Assembly: GCA_905250075.1 (NCBI GenBank)
Contig: CAJNOP010000122.1
Span: 1 to 64,000, forward strand
Origin: Rotaria sp. Silwood1
Taxonomy: Eukaryota; Rotifera; Eurotatoria; Philodinida; Philodinidae
Reading direction: 5' to 3'
Length of the DNA: 64,000 bases
Of the stretch, positions 35,227-46,740 are shown piece by piece. Position numbers and translations under genes: made by a program. The notes under the pieces are model-generated. The model searched no databases. It was not told where the DNA came from and saw only the letters and a program-made list of their open reading frames with translations. Every line of letters begins with the position of its first letter. Positions within the stretch are counted from its first letter, which is position 1.

Positions 35227-36239
35227 TTACTATTCGAACTATCTGGTGTCAATGTCAAGGCTTGAACAGCTCTATTCATCCATTAGTTTCATTTTCATCA
35301 ATATTAATTTCAGTTTATTGGATAATTCATTTGATTTACGGGGAAACTCGCTAGAACTCCATCAACATATTTAGAGTTTCCCCTCTTGGAGACATACTTA
35401 GAGCATACCAAAAGTAGTGAGAGTGACACTTTAATACCGTATAGTGAACTTAAAGGAACTTTCTTTCTATATAGCCTGATAGAGAATAAACTCTAGCTTT
35501 CTATGCTATTTGACCATACTTCAACTAATATCATAATAGCAAAGTTTCGATAAGATCTGTTTCGTTCGCATATGTTACGGTTCTATGAATGCTAGTGAGT
35601 ATTTTTTGAATAACTGTTGATAGAAATTAGATAGAGAAGTGCGGTTTCCACCATTGGAAAGGGGAGATGAAGATGCATCGAATCATATATTGCAGATTTT
35701 TCTAATATTGATTCCACTATAATCACTAGTTTATTTCAATGAATGAACAGACTCTTGCTGAGATACGGTGTTTTGCAAGACTAAACTGAAACCAAAGTTT
35801 GAAGATTTATTCGAAAATCTTGTTTGTATTAAATATGATACAATCTTTAATCATAGACTTTGACTTTGTACGTACATTTAAATTATGTGTACAACTTAGT
35901 TTCTCATTTCAAATATCTAAATATTGACAAATACTAATTTCTAACTTCATAACAAAAGTACACGTTATAATCAAACATTTCATGGATTAATTATCTTACG
36001 TTAGGTTCAAGTTCAATTGAATATATTATGATTAAGTTTATGCGATCTTCTTCCCTGCTCTCACAATAAGTCTCTTTTCGTTACCCTCTGCTTGAAAAAT
36101 GTGCCTTTTTTCAGAAAAAAGTTTCACCATAGGACGTAGTGCTTTCTTTTCTTTCAAAGAGCATCGTAAGTTAAAATCCTTAGTAGAGTCGTTTTTCTCT
36201 GTATAAACTCTTTACCAAAACTCTTATATAAATATTAAT

Positions 36240-36720
36240 AATTAATATGTTCAATATTATTAAGTACTATTTTTCAACAAGTAAAACATTTACATGAATT
36301 ATTTTTAGCTAATATTCAACAATACTCATTTATACTTTTATGAGCAGTATATCAATCAATCAAACATATTCTATCCATATGTGTTAGATTTTATGTAACA
36401 GCAAAACACCAAGAAAATAATACTGATCTCGATGGAAATATTTTATGACTATTGTGATAAAATTTCAATGATAAAATTAAAATTTTCTCTGGAGTATTAA
36501 GAATGGTTCAACAACATAGTGCTTTACCATATTTAGATGTTTTCTTGACAAAATTTGATGTCAATCGATTTTTGACAAATAATAATCTTTTGCTTTTGGT
36601 TTGTTTAACAATAAAATAACTAAGTATCAACACGATTATTCAACTTATTTTTTTTTAAATAATACAAAAAAAAGGCAACAAGAAATAAAATGAAGGTTCA
36701 GTCGCATAAACAATTTCTAT
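36240..36720 (+). pseudogene. Decayed 5' region of an SLC38-like transporter copy
   Basis: Matches 46300-46740 and, from about 36525, the sequence just upstream of the intact transporter (49626-49900). Shared landmarks are TTCAATATTAT, ATTTTTAGCTAATATTCAAC, TATTTAGAT followed by a T-rich run, and CAAGAAATAAAATGA followed by GTTCAGTCG at the start-codon position. The remainder of the first exon is lost after a few codons. A relic of local duplication. Confidence 0.5.
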
Positions 36721-37350
36721 CAATTTTGAACTTATAAAAATTATTTTGAACTGTTTTATTGTTCATTGGCATGAAATAGTATTTATACGAGCTATCAGTA
36801 GTTTGATTCATTTTTGAAACATCAAATGAAGATGAAATTATAAGATGTTAGAGGATTTCTATTGGAATTAAAAATGTTGAGGAAAATGACATACATGTAA
36901 AGATCATGGAGCGACAACACTTGAATGCTATTCATGATACTGAGTCGTTCTCAATCTTAGTTTCGTATTAAGCCTACTTCTTATTTCCAGCTTGTTAAAT
37001 TTTAGTTAACACCATTGCAGATAGAATGGTTATTATTGCTACGTAATACATATGAATCGAAGTGAACTACTTGGACGTCGATTAGAGACAAAAATGTCGT
37101 GAAATTCACAGATTGAGCTTGCTCTGAATGTTGATCGACTTCCATGCCTCATGCTCATCTCAATCCTGATCTATTTATGACACTTGATGCGACTTGAGAG
37201 ATGTAAAAATAGTATTGACTTATGAGTTTTTATTCTAAACTTTTTCATCAGAATGAGCAAAAGCAAAGTTTTGTAAAAAAAAATGTCAGTTTCATGTCTT
37301 TGTTTTTCTATAAGAGTTTCAATCTTTTTATCAATTTCAAGATTTCGGTC

Positions 37351-40346
37351 TCACGGGCTGATAATGACATTAGCATAGATGCCCGATGAGCCAGTGCCTG
37401 TTGACAGATAAAATGATATATTATATGCACTACCAACAGTGAGTGTAAGTGATTGACTAACATAATCGAGTGATCCAACGTTTCCATCATAGTAACAATA
37501 TGAGCCTGAATGACAAGTACCCGAATATAAATGATTGGCTCCTGACCAACCTGTATAGGCTGAGCCAGCTTCAAAATCGCCATTGATCAAAACATTTGAG
37601 ACACCATCAGAAACTGAAATGTCGTCTAATGTCCAGTAGCTCGGATCTTGTTGAAATCCAAACGAGAGAGTAACACAGGTCTGTGTGGCTACGTATCCGT
37701 AGCTGTAGTATGTAAAAGTGCTATCCGTCATCGTTGGATTTGCCAAATACAGTAGAGTTGTGTAAGTTGAAGCACTTATACATGCAGTTGTTGCTAAAAT
37801 AGATTTTCATATTGTAAGAACTAAACGTATAGATCAAAGCGAGCGAGAGTACTAAGTTACTAATAACATTCTTTAGTTGCACATTGCAGAAAATTTTGTA
37901 TGAAAATAGCACTTGTTTGGATCGAGTGCATACGAAACATTTTTTACCAAGTTGTGAACAAGAAATGGTGAGCCGATTTCGAGTTCTCATAAATCTCACT
38001 AGACGAAGTCGAAAGTATCGGTACAAATTTGATTGCAAAAAAATTTCTGGTATATTAATGTCAAACAAGGTGGATAGACTATTTACCCATTGTGTACATA
38101 TGTTGTCATTCTTTTGAGATCATTACTCCATTATAGAAGTTATCGAAGAGTATGAATTGATATTTGGAGAAAATACATCTGTCTTCATCGCTCTAAATCT
38201 ATTGAATCGGTACTCATTTTTTCTTTAATTGATTTTATTCTTCTTACTTTTCGTAAATCACTCTTTTATTTAGTAGTGTTAGGTACTGAACGAACAAAAA
38301 TCTAACTTTAAAACCTTTTACATTTTTTTTTTGAAGATTAAATAATTTTTGGTTGTGATATTCTTCATTTTGAATGCAACTGTCTTGTGAAAGCGATCTT
38401 ATCAAATCGAACATCATTATCCACAATGAATTCGATCTTTCAAGAAGATAATTCTTGAAAGTCACGATACATTACAAGAATATGGCAATATTTATTTAGT
38501 TTGTTCTGTTCTCAATACAAGTATAAAAGTGTTCATGTCAAACATTTTTTAAAGCTTTGAACAAGAATTAATTAGCCAATCTAGGTAAAGTCTGTTCCAT
38601 GAAAATCATCAGAAATATTAAAGAACAAACGAGATATAGTTTTTCTTTTTAAGAATCTTTCAAGCAACTCAATTTAACTTGATAGTCAATATAATAATGA
38701 CTCATCAAGTTTCATTCTGATAGAAACTTCACTGATATGTATTCAAACTGAATCTAAATCAGATGCAGGGAGAGAACACCAGAGTTAAGTCGATATCAAC
38801 TTAGGAGAATCACTCGTTGAAGCACTAGATCATCCTATCAAAGAGCGATAACACACAAAAACAATAGAAAATTCAGGCACTTCTATCGTTGAATATATAG
38901 ATTAACATGCAGTTTACCATTTCTTTTTGACAACTTTGGGTCCTTCTATGAAATAGATGCTTTTTTAAAGAAGTCTTATCATCTCGGAAGCAAAGTGTTT
39001 GTTTTCAATCAAATTTTAGGTCCATTCTATACTATAAAAATAAACACTAAAAAATAAAAAGTTCTTTCGTAGAGTTTTTTATCGTATGTCACTTTTTACA
39101 ATGTACTCGGCATTAGACTTTTTATAAATACGTCTTCCCTACTCTAGAACAGACCAACAATACATTAAAATAGCTCGAATTTAAGAAGAAATACCTATGA
39201 AAACGTACTATTCAGGAAATTTTCTAGTTTTCATGGAACCTAAATAAGGCTGAGGATGGCCATTTCTAAAGTCGTCCACCGAGTCTCACTTACTTGTCAC
39301 GCTTGTTGTGGTCGTTATGGTTGTTGTGGTAGTTCTTGTAGTAGTGGTTGAAGTCGTGGTTGTAGTTGAAGTCGTAGTTGAAGTCGTAGTTGTGGTTGTG
39401 GTTGTGGTTGTAGTTGAAGTCGTAGTTACGGTTGTGGTTGTGGATGAAGTCGTAGTTGTGGTAGTCGTAGTAACCGAAGTAGTTGTACTTGCTTCATGAA
39501 AATATTATAATTTATAAATTTGTTGTCAGAAAAAAGGCAAAGTCTTACTTGTACTTGTTGTGCTTGTGGTGATCGCTGTCGATGCACTAATGAAGATTCC
39601 GAGAACAGTAGCGAGCACAATAGTGATAAATAAACATGTAGCAAAAAAGAAAAAGCCAATAATTTTTCGATTCGAGTTTGTCCTGTTGATTGTCGATTTT
39701 AGACCGGTTTGAATGTTATTCAATCTTAAAAGAAAAACAGCAAATGTTAACATTCATGTTAAAGAAAGCATAGACTAATACAGACCCAGAAGTGGACACT
39801 TCCTTTTCTATTGTTTGATCTAAATTCCATGTGACGCTATTTGAAGAACATCGATTGTTGTTGATGTTGTTATTCCAGGATTTTCTGCTGGCAGATTGAG
39901 TATTGGGAGAATGAAGAAATGCTTGATCCCACACACTTTTACGTTGAAGTGGATTATTGAGTGACGAAGATTGTGTTTGTTCCCAGTTGCTGCGTCTACT
40001 AATGAGATTATTGGTCGATCGAATTTGTGATTCATCCCATAAGCTTATTCGGCACGACAAATCATTGAGCGTATGAGTTTCTGGTTGATCCCACACGCTT
40101 TCTCTAGGAGAAACTAAACTGGTCGATTGACGCTGCGAAACATTCCAGACGCTTGCGCGTGTATCAGAGACAGTGGACAATTGAGACTGGATATTCGGAT
40201 GAATTTTTGTAGAGAACGAATGTTCAGGTAGAGATTGACGAAAATTCAGTGAAACATTTGAAGGGGATGCCAGTGTACTCTAAATCAAAGTATTATCTGA
40301 AGTATATTTGAAAATGAGTATATCAGCCGACCTTTTTACTACCCAT
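37351..40346 (-). CDS. Stalked type II membrane protein with tryptophan-repeat tail and lectin-like domain (copy 2)
   Basis: Five exons (40332-40346, 39786-40279, 39549-39724, 39294-39491, 37351-37793) join in frame with GT-AG borders into 441 residues starting MGSKKSTLASPSNVSLNF. Cytosolic tail (about 1-180): Ser/Asn/Gln-rich, with five consecutive 18-residue repeats centred on S-x-W-[DEN] (for example ESVWDQPETHTLNDLSCR). Then a basic segment (NRTNSNRK), one membrane helix (IIGFFFFATCLFITIVLATV), and a stalk of about 80 residues that is almost pure Thr/Ser and probably O-glycosylated. The ectodomain of about 145 residues has CVTLSFGF, YWTLDDISVSDG, LINGDFEAGS, GWSG and paired Cys. The LDD-x-SV ... 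NGDFE-x-GS order matches copy 1 at 7858-13055, so the ectodomains share a fold; a carbohydrate-binding role is inferred. The intron before the ectodomain exon is 1.5 kb, as in copy 1; the others are 52-61 bp. Confidence 0.72.
39294..39491 (-). repeat. Thr-rich stalk-coding repeat (ACN-rich minisatellite-like)
   Basis: A whole exon made of ACN codons with periodic TCA (Ser) and an occasional GTA/ATA. On the plus strand it reads as GTNGTNGTN. Units such as TCAACTACGACT and ACAACCACAACC recur. Being repetitive and in frame, its length is likely to vary between alleles. Confidence 0.85.
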
Positions 40347-41204
40347 GTTACTCGTATAGAATAAAACGATCTGTAGAATGGAACGAACAAGCTCATTTAT
40401 ACAAAAAAAAAAGAGAAATTTCTTCGTATTTATTGTTTCAGCATCGATTTGAATAAATTTTGGACGTACTCAAAAAGCAAATACAATTGAATGGTGTTAA
40501 GAGTATAAGCGAGAAAAGAAATCAGCATTGAAAAAATGCAATTGGAAAACTTACAAAAGCATAGTTTCAATGATTCTTTCTCTGCTTATAATCATCACTA
40601 CTCTATTTCAAAAAAATTGAATTTTTCGATCGAGCGACTCTAGAGAAGCTTTCTCTTGCACTAAAGAAGTGAACGTCTGTTGATTTGAATATGAGTAACT
40701 GAAAGTATTTGATCAAGAAAAACAGGCATCCTTAACGAATAAGAATAGAAATATGAAAATCAGATAATGAATAGATAAATAGAACTGTTTAAACCCTAAT
40801 ATGAACTCTCTGTTTATCGCCTTTGGTCAGATAAGTTTGCTCATTTGATTATCACAGTGACGAAGTTTTGTATAGGTAACTAATATTGTCTTGTGTTTGC
40901 TGAAATAGAATTTCACGTTTTTCTGCACGGTTGTTGTATAGGTATACTGCGTTAGCTATAGTGATAATCGTTCTTATACGAACGAATACTCTCAACAATT
41001 TAAAATCAAATCATAGCTCAGGAAGCCTGAAAAACGCAAGCTAACATGATGAATCTTGATCGTAATGAAACCTAGAACCGTGAAAGAAAAAAGTTAATTG
41101 CTTTGAAAAAAAAAATTAATTTCAAGAAATCAAAATAAACACTCGTGCACCAAGTTATTTTTAATTACAATCTGCTCATGCCAATAATAGAACAACGTGT
41201 AGAT
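40347..41204. other. Upstream region of the stalked membrane gene (copy 2)
   Basis: No gene. Segments at about 40480-40620 and 40790-40960 match 44120-44300 and 45370-45520, which lie upstream of the relic third copy. These flanks were therefore duplicated together with the gene. Confidence 0.45.
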
Positions 41205-41360
41205 AATTACTTCTTTTTCAAAACAAGAAAAGAAAAGAAAAAGAATATTCGTTAAGCGCAACGAAAACCAGCAACACAACGCAGATGTTACTTCATCGTT
41301 TCTATGATCTTTTCATTATATTCTCTTCATAATTAGCTCGCGCAATTGCTCACACTACGT
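41205..41360 (+). repeat. Duplicated upstream block (copy B)
   Basis: Matches 45640-45760 (same strand) and 34560-34690 (opposite strand). Shared landmarks are AAAGAATATTCGT/AATATTCATCAA, CAACACAACGCAGA and CTCATCGTT/CTTCATCGTT. It lies about 0.9 kb upstream of the start of the 37351-40346 gene, as copy C lies upstream of the 44-kb relic. Confidence 0.5.
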
Positions 41361-41544
41361 ACACCGAAAGCATACAGAAAAAAATTTCTTAATTCATTTT
41401 GCTACCTAACAAGTTACAAGTTACAAGTCTCTTGTTTTTTTTTTTCATTCGATGGATTATATGGGATGTAAGCTGTAGGATGATAATGTTGATATGGATC
41501 TGCGACTACTGATCTTGATTATAATTTTCAGAAGGGGCTAATAC

Positions 41545-41770
41545 TCGACGTGGCGGTACCTATTAAATATTTTCTTGATCATATAAAAGATATTGTTCTT
41601 AAAAAATGGTATAAAATAACATTTTAAAAAGAAAAAGAACAAACTTATTTCGATTATTATAAAATCTTGAATCATGGGCAATTTTTTTAAGTTGTACTAA
41701 CAATATATTTTTGTTATCAAGCTTGTAGAATTCATATCTTATTAATAGCGGTTTATCCATTTAAGACGTC
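41545..41770 (+). pseudogene. Relic of SLC38-like transporter exons 7-8
   Basis: Closely resembles 52130-52340 of the intact transporter, including both exon ends and the small intron between them. Shared landmarks are GGTACCTRTTRAATATTTTC, TTGATC/TTCATC, AAAGRTATTGTT, ACTTATTTCGATTATT, GAATCATGG, TTTTTGTTATCAAG and TTGTAGAATT. Retained introns show it came from genomic DNA and not from an mRNA copy. Stops and indels disrupt the frame. Confidence 0.7.
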
Positions 41771-43599
41771 CCTTTAAGGATCTGAAGTTTGAATTTATTA
41801 TTATAAAAAATGCGTAAATGCTATCTTGTGCAGCATTGTCTAAAGTGTATGGAAAGATATTTTATTCTATTAATAAATGCAACAAATTCAATTTAGTCAG
41901 TGATAGCAAAATTTTCATGGGTATATGCAAAAAATCTCTCCGACTGGGTCATCAATTAATCTAACGGATATATGTATCGAAACAGCTTGCCATATGCAAA
42001 ACTAACAATAAGCTCGAATCAAATATATGAAAATAGAAATATGTTTTGGCAGCATGATTGATTTCCCCTATTTATAACGACGTTGTGAAAGGAACAATGA
42101 CTGTTGGTTGTTTGTCAACCATTGATTTCGACTTACGTTTACATCAAAATATTTAAGCAAAGCTAACTTTTATGGACTATCTGATACACATATCTTTATC
42201 TGAAAAAAAGTCAATTTTTATGATAATTTTACGTAACGCGATAGCGTTTTCTTTTAATCTTCTCCTTCATTTTTCATTTTTGTTAAAGGACATATTCAAA
42301 CAGTGATTTATTATTCAAAAATCACTATAAGCTATAAATAATAGATTTCGTTATTGATTATTAAAAAATTATCATTAGAATATAGTTGATAAAACTGAGT
42401 TGATGGCGGTCAACTAAAATTAAATATCTGTATCAAAATCTTTTATCGATCTATTATACAAATTCATGGATAGATGTGTGCGTGTTATTCTCCTCTTTAT
42501 CATTGTCCATACACACAATCGTCCTTTCAAAGAAAAATCATACAAAAAAAAATGATACAAGATTCAAACATTTTGTTGTTAAGTACACATTTAAGACAGT
42601 CCAAAAGGAATAGTAGCGAAACTTTAATATCTTATAGTAAGCTTTAGGATACTTCCTTTATATACGCAGGAAAAGTAAAAACAAAGCTCTATCATTATGT
42701 AGTATTTGATCCTTCTTCAACTAATGTCATCATAAGAAAATTTCGATAAGAGTTATTTGTTATGGTAGGTGACGATAACATCAAATAATATTTGTATGTT
42801 TTTTCAGCTCGATCTCACGACGTCGTCGAGAAGACATTCAACAAACAAGGGTAAGGAATAGAGCACTTAGTATTACGAAATTCTCTGTAGACCTCCTTTC
42901 TTAGATTAAATTTGTTTTTATTTGAAAGAGCATGTCAGAGTGCAATATATGACGGAGTCTTCTTTTTCAAGTTCTTATTTTTTATGTGAAGCAAAAGAGT
43001 AACATGGTCAATACCCTAGAAACACTCTCAGAAAATTGTCATCTATTCATAGAAGCGCTTTTATATATAATAACAATAAAAAACTTAATTCAAAAAGTGT
43101 GCTCTACCAAACACTACAGCTTCACATGCTCTTTCAAACAAACAAAAAGCAGTTAGCTACAATAAATCTCATTCGAAAACTATTTGATATATGTTCAAAA
43201 AAAGCAAGAACACAGGAAACACCAACAATATTTTCCGCTTTTTCTGACAAAAAGCATATCTTTCAAGCATAAGGTGATGGAAGTCATGAAAAATTCCGGC
43301 AAAAAATGAGTCTACACTATAGCTAGTGGAAGAGTATTGCAGTAATTGCAATATCACTAGTTCGCTTCTTTGCACTAGATCTGTTTTTGAAATATTTTCA
43401 TTTCTATGATCAAGAAAGCGTTAACGCCGACGGCGGTGCACTGAAAACTTCATTTGAAACAAGTGTTTCTTTTTCTAGATCATTTACTTTCGACATATCT
43501 AATGTTTTTGGAATTTTGAGTCCAATAGGTTTTCCCTCTGAGAAGTCACCATTATCTCTGGAACCAAATATTAGCTTCCAATGATATTTTCGGTGCACT
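41771..43599. other. Non-coding stretch with duplicated flanks
   Basis: No supported gene. The block at about 42590-42770 matches 35410-35575 in the same orientation (ACTTTAATA, TATAGTAA-CTTA, ACTTCAACTAAT-TCAT, ATTTCGATAAGA), another trace of segmental duplication. ORFs at 43036-43791 show no domain. Confidence 0.4.
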
Positions 43600-44300
43600 C
43601 TCATAAGCATAAAACATCTTTATAGACAGAATTTCAATGACAATATTAACTTTTGATTTCACTTTCAGTACTTCATGACAAGCGAAACATACATTACAAT
43701 AGCTCGAATTCGAAAAGAACACCCCATAAACATTATTTCCTTTGGAGTTTTTCTGGTCTCCATTAAGCCTAAATAATGAGCTAAGTCTCAACTACCCACA
43801 GAGTTTATCACGTCGCCAGATTCCCTCATATGTAATACAATGTTTGAATTTATTTCATATTGCTCGAGCATTTTATTCAGTAGTATTGATATGATTTCTA
43901 GACCACTTGATAGTACACCTATTTTCTATTCATCAATAGTGAACAATCGCATGCATAATAACTTGGATGATGATGCTGTCCCTAAAATCGTCCGCTGAGT
44001 CTTAACCACTTGGCCAACTAGTTGTATTAGTGATAGTTGTTGTGGTAGTAGTTTTGCTGGTTGTGCTTGTGGTACTACTGGTGNNNNNNNNNNATTTTTT
44101 GTTTCAAAATGGATTCTAAAATAGTTTGTGCCTGTTCTGAAAACAAATACAGCAGCGTCTCGAGAAGAAAAATAAGCAAAAATACAAGACTAAATAAATG
44201 CAATTCAAAGACTTACAAAATCATGATTTCAATCATAGTTACACTGATTACAAGCATTGCTATCTAACTGAATAAAATTCTAATGCTTCAATCGAAATTC
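43600..44300 (-). pseudogene. Relic of a third stalked membrane gene (Thr-stalk end plus flanks)
   Basis: On the minus strand, 44083 down to about 44020 encodes TSSTTSTTSKTTTTTTITNT, the same kind of stalk as in the gene at 37351-40346. Just beyond it, the intron-like sequence AAGACTCAGCGGACGATTTTAG matches GAGACTCGGTGGACGACTTTAG downstream of that gene's stalk exon. The block at 43680-43770 also matches 39150-39250. To the right of a 10-N gap (44084-44093), sequence at 44120-44300 matches the upstream region of the intact gene. The membrane-helix and tail exons should lie between but are missing, either deleted or lost in the gap. The splice donor after the stalk appears lost. Confidence 0.5.
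44084..44093. other. Assembly gap (10 Ns)
   Basis: Ten Ns fall inside the relic gene, exactly where a Thr-stalk repeat would be. The gap may hide collapsed sequence of unknown length. Confidence 0.98.
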
Positions 44301-45289
44301 TTTTTATTGATTACACATATCATTATTCGATCGACAAAAAAACAACTAATTTATTCTATCAAGCCACTCTCAGAGAAGTTTCCTCTTACTCTGAATAACA
44401 AATAGTGTCTTGATTTGAAGACGGAATGGTCACTAGCTTGAAAGAAAGCAAGATCAAAAATAGTTAGCATTGGAAACTTCGTCTCTAAAGATATGTGCAA
44501 AATGTTTAATATAGTTGATTAATTACATCCATATGACTTTTCTCTTATAAATGAAAATATTTGTAAATCTATTGCAATATTGCCATCGTAACGAAACCAG
44601 TCTTGATAATCAATAAATAAAAACCGACCAGTTTAATTACTTTTTTTCACAAATCAACAACAATACAAATACCGAAATCAGATCTCGAAGTGCAGATATA
44701 CTAGACAATCTAGATCGCGACATAACATAAACCTGGAGTCATAGGACATCCACAGAACATACAAGAAATCGCTAATATAATTGTGCAAGGCTGTTCATAA
44801 ATTTTCTGGAAATTCATATCAACTTCTATATCCATCCCTGTTTCATCTTCTGTCAATAAAGAAATAGTATGTGGTTCCCAACAACGTCAATCATTGGACT
44901 ATGTAAATAGGTCACGGAATTTTGACACAGCGATCTTCTCACACTCTGTAGTCATCTCTGCACATGAGGGTGCTTCAATATTACCGCCAATATATTCAAT
45001 ATTTCGATGGCTTTTTATTTTTCCATGTGTCTTTTATTAGTGTCATGATCTTTGACATATCTGTAATCTTCATTAAATTCCATTAGCTTCTATGCCTCCA
45101 ACAGTAAACATACTAAGGAGGTTGTTGAAGTTATAGTGAATTTCTCTAAAATGCAAATGAATTATCTAATCAGGTAAAATAACTATTGATGAAAAAGAAA
45201 CCACTAGATGAATAAACCCGTTCAAGCGTTAATATTGACACAAGATAGTTGTGATAATCAGTGCTCTGGGACAGAAATTCTAATCATAT

Positions 45290-45805
45290 TGAAAGAGAAA
45301 GAGATAACTATAACAAATTCAGATGAAATAAATTCACTAGTAAAAGATTGGTTTTAATCACTCTGAATAGTCTCTATTCATTTTTCTTGGCGTATCGACC
45401 TTGGTCAGATAAGTTGGCTCATTTCATAACTATAGTGAAGCAATTTACATGAATACTGAGTATGATCTTGTGATTTTTTTTTATAGAATCTTGTATTTTT
45501 GTACAATAAGGCTATGGAAAAAAGTATAGTTTCGATAAATAAAAATAAATATATGCATTCAAACATTTTTAACGTAATCTATGCATGGCAACCAAGAATC
45601 ACTTGAGAATAATCATATGTTTGCTCTTGTCGAAGTAAGAAAGAAAGAAAAAAGAATATTCATCAAACACAACAAAAATCAACAATACAACGCAGACGTC
45701 ATCTCATCGTTCCGACAATCTTTTCATAACATTATGTCTATAAATAGCTCGTTATTTTTTGTACAATGTATTCTGAGAATGAAAAAACAAAAAGAAAAAA
45801 TTTAA
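45290..45805 (+). repeat. Duplicated upstream block (copy C)
   Basis: The best preserved of three copies (see 34391-35226 and 41205-41360). It contains an ATG ORF of 74 residues (45581-45805) beginning MHGNQESLENNHMFALVEVR. That frame is not kept in the other copies, so coding is not supported. It lies about 1.5 kb upstream of the relic third membrane gene. Confidence 0.45.
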
Positions 45806-46299
45806 ATTAGTTTTGCTTATCCAACGGGTTTTGGTGTGAGTGTCTTGATATGGTGTGTTGTTGTTAATTTAGATGGACGATTGTCAGCCTTCATTGTCCT
45901 TACCAATACTGAACTTACAAGATGAAAAATATTCAAAGTACTTCGGTATTTTCAGATAGTATCTAATCATTTTGAAAGAGTCCGAATGTGAATATGAATG
46001 CATCCTCTCTCCTTATCCATCCACACTACACCACATCTTCGAACTTTCAACGTGCGCTTATATGTCCGTTTATTGTCCTCCTTCTTGAAGGTTTATCAAG
46101 TTTTTTACTTCAGTAATATTTTGTCTGCCATTTATTAATTATATTATATTATGTTCAAATCAAATTAAATATTCGATGATTAGTATTCAAAATCCAGCAT
46201 GAGAATTCTGGAATATAGCATTTAAGAAATACAATATCAGTTTTTATAAATAATTTTCAATATTATATTTTTATTGACATATTACAAGATAAACATCAA

Positions 46300-46740
46300 C
46301 GATTAATACATTCAATATTATCAAGCTCTGATTTTCAACATATAAAAGATTCTCGTGCATTATTATTAGCTGATATTCAACAACACTTATTTATACTTTA
46401 AACAAAAATAATAATAATATGGATGAAATTCTAATGATGAAATTAAAGTTTTCTTTAGAATATTAAGAATGATTGAAACGTATGATACTTTAGCATATTT
46501 AGATATTTTTTTTAACAAGACTTAATTTCAATCAATTTTTAATAAGTAATAATGGATCATTCCAAAAATTTAAAACGACTGATCAAGAACATTTGTTGCA
46601 TTTCAATTTTTCTTATATTTATTTATACAAAAAAGAAAATAAGAAATAAAATCAGTAGTCAGTCAAATATAATAACTCTTATTGTTGATGAAAATGCATC
46701 TTTACTTCCTCCTAATATTAAAAGACAATGAAGAAATATC
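46300..46740 (+). pseudogene. Decayed 5' region and exon 1 of an SLC38-like transporter copy
   Basis: From about 46495 the sequence matches the flank and first exon of the intact transporter (49626-49942). The counterpart of its start region reads AATCAGTAGTCAGTCAAATA where the intact gene has AATGAGTGTTCAGTCGGATA. The ATG has become ATC, and a TGA closes the frame at AGACAATGA. The section upstream (46300-46400) matches 36250-36345 and could encode KDSRALLLADIQQHLFIL, possibly the tail of another former gene that was duplicated with it. Confidence 0.55.

Noticed and set aside
39308-39499. Poly-valine ORF on the plus strand
   Set aside because: It is the antisense reading of the Thr-rich stalk exon (GTN is the complement of ACN).
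39820-40035. Minus-strand ORF overlapping the tryptophan-repeat exon in another frame
   Set aside because: Shadow of the repeat-coding frame, which has consistent splice joins on both sides.
45581-45805. 74-codon ORF with similarity to an ORF at 34391-34726
   Set aside because: The similarity is nucleotide-level duplication. A 2-base indel between the copies breaks the common frame, so it is annotated as a duplicated block and not a gene.
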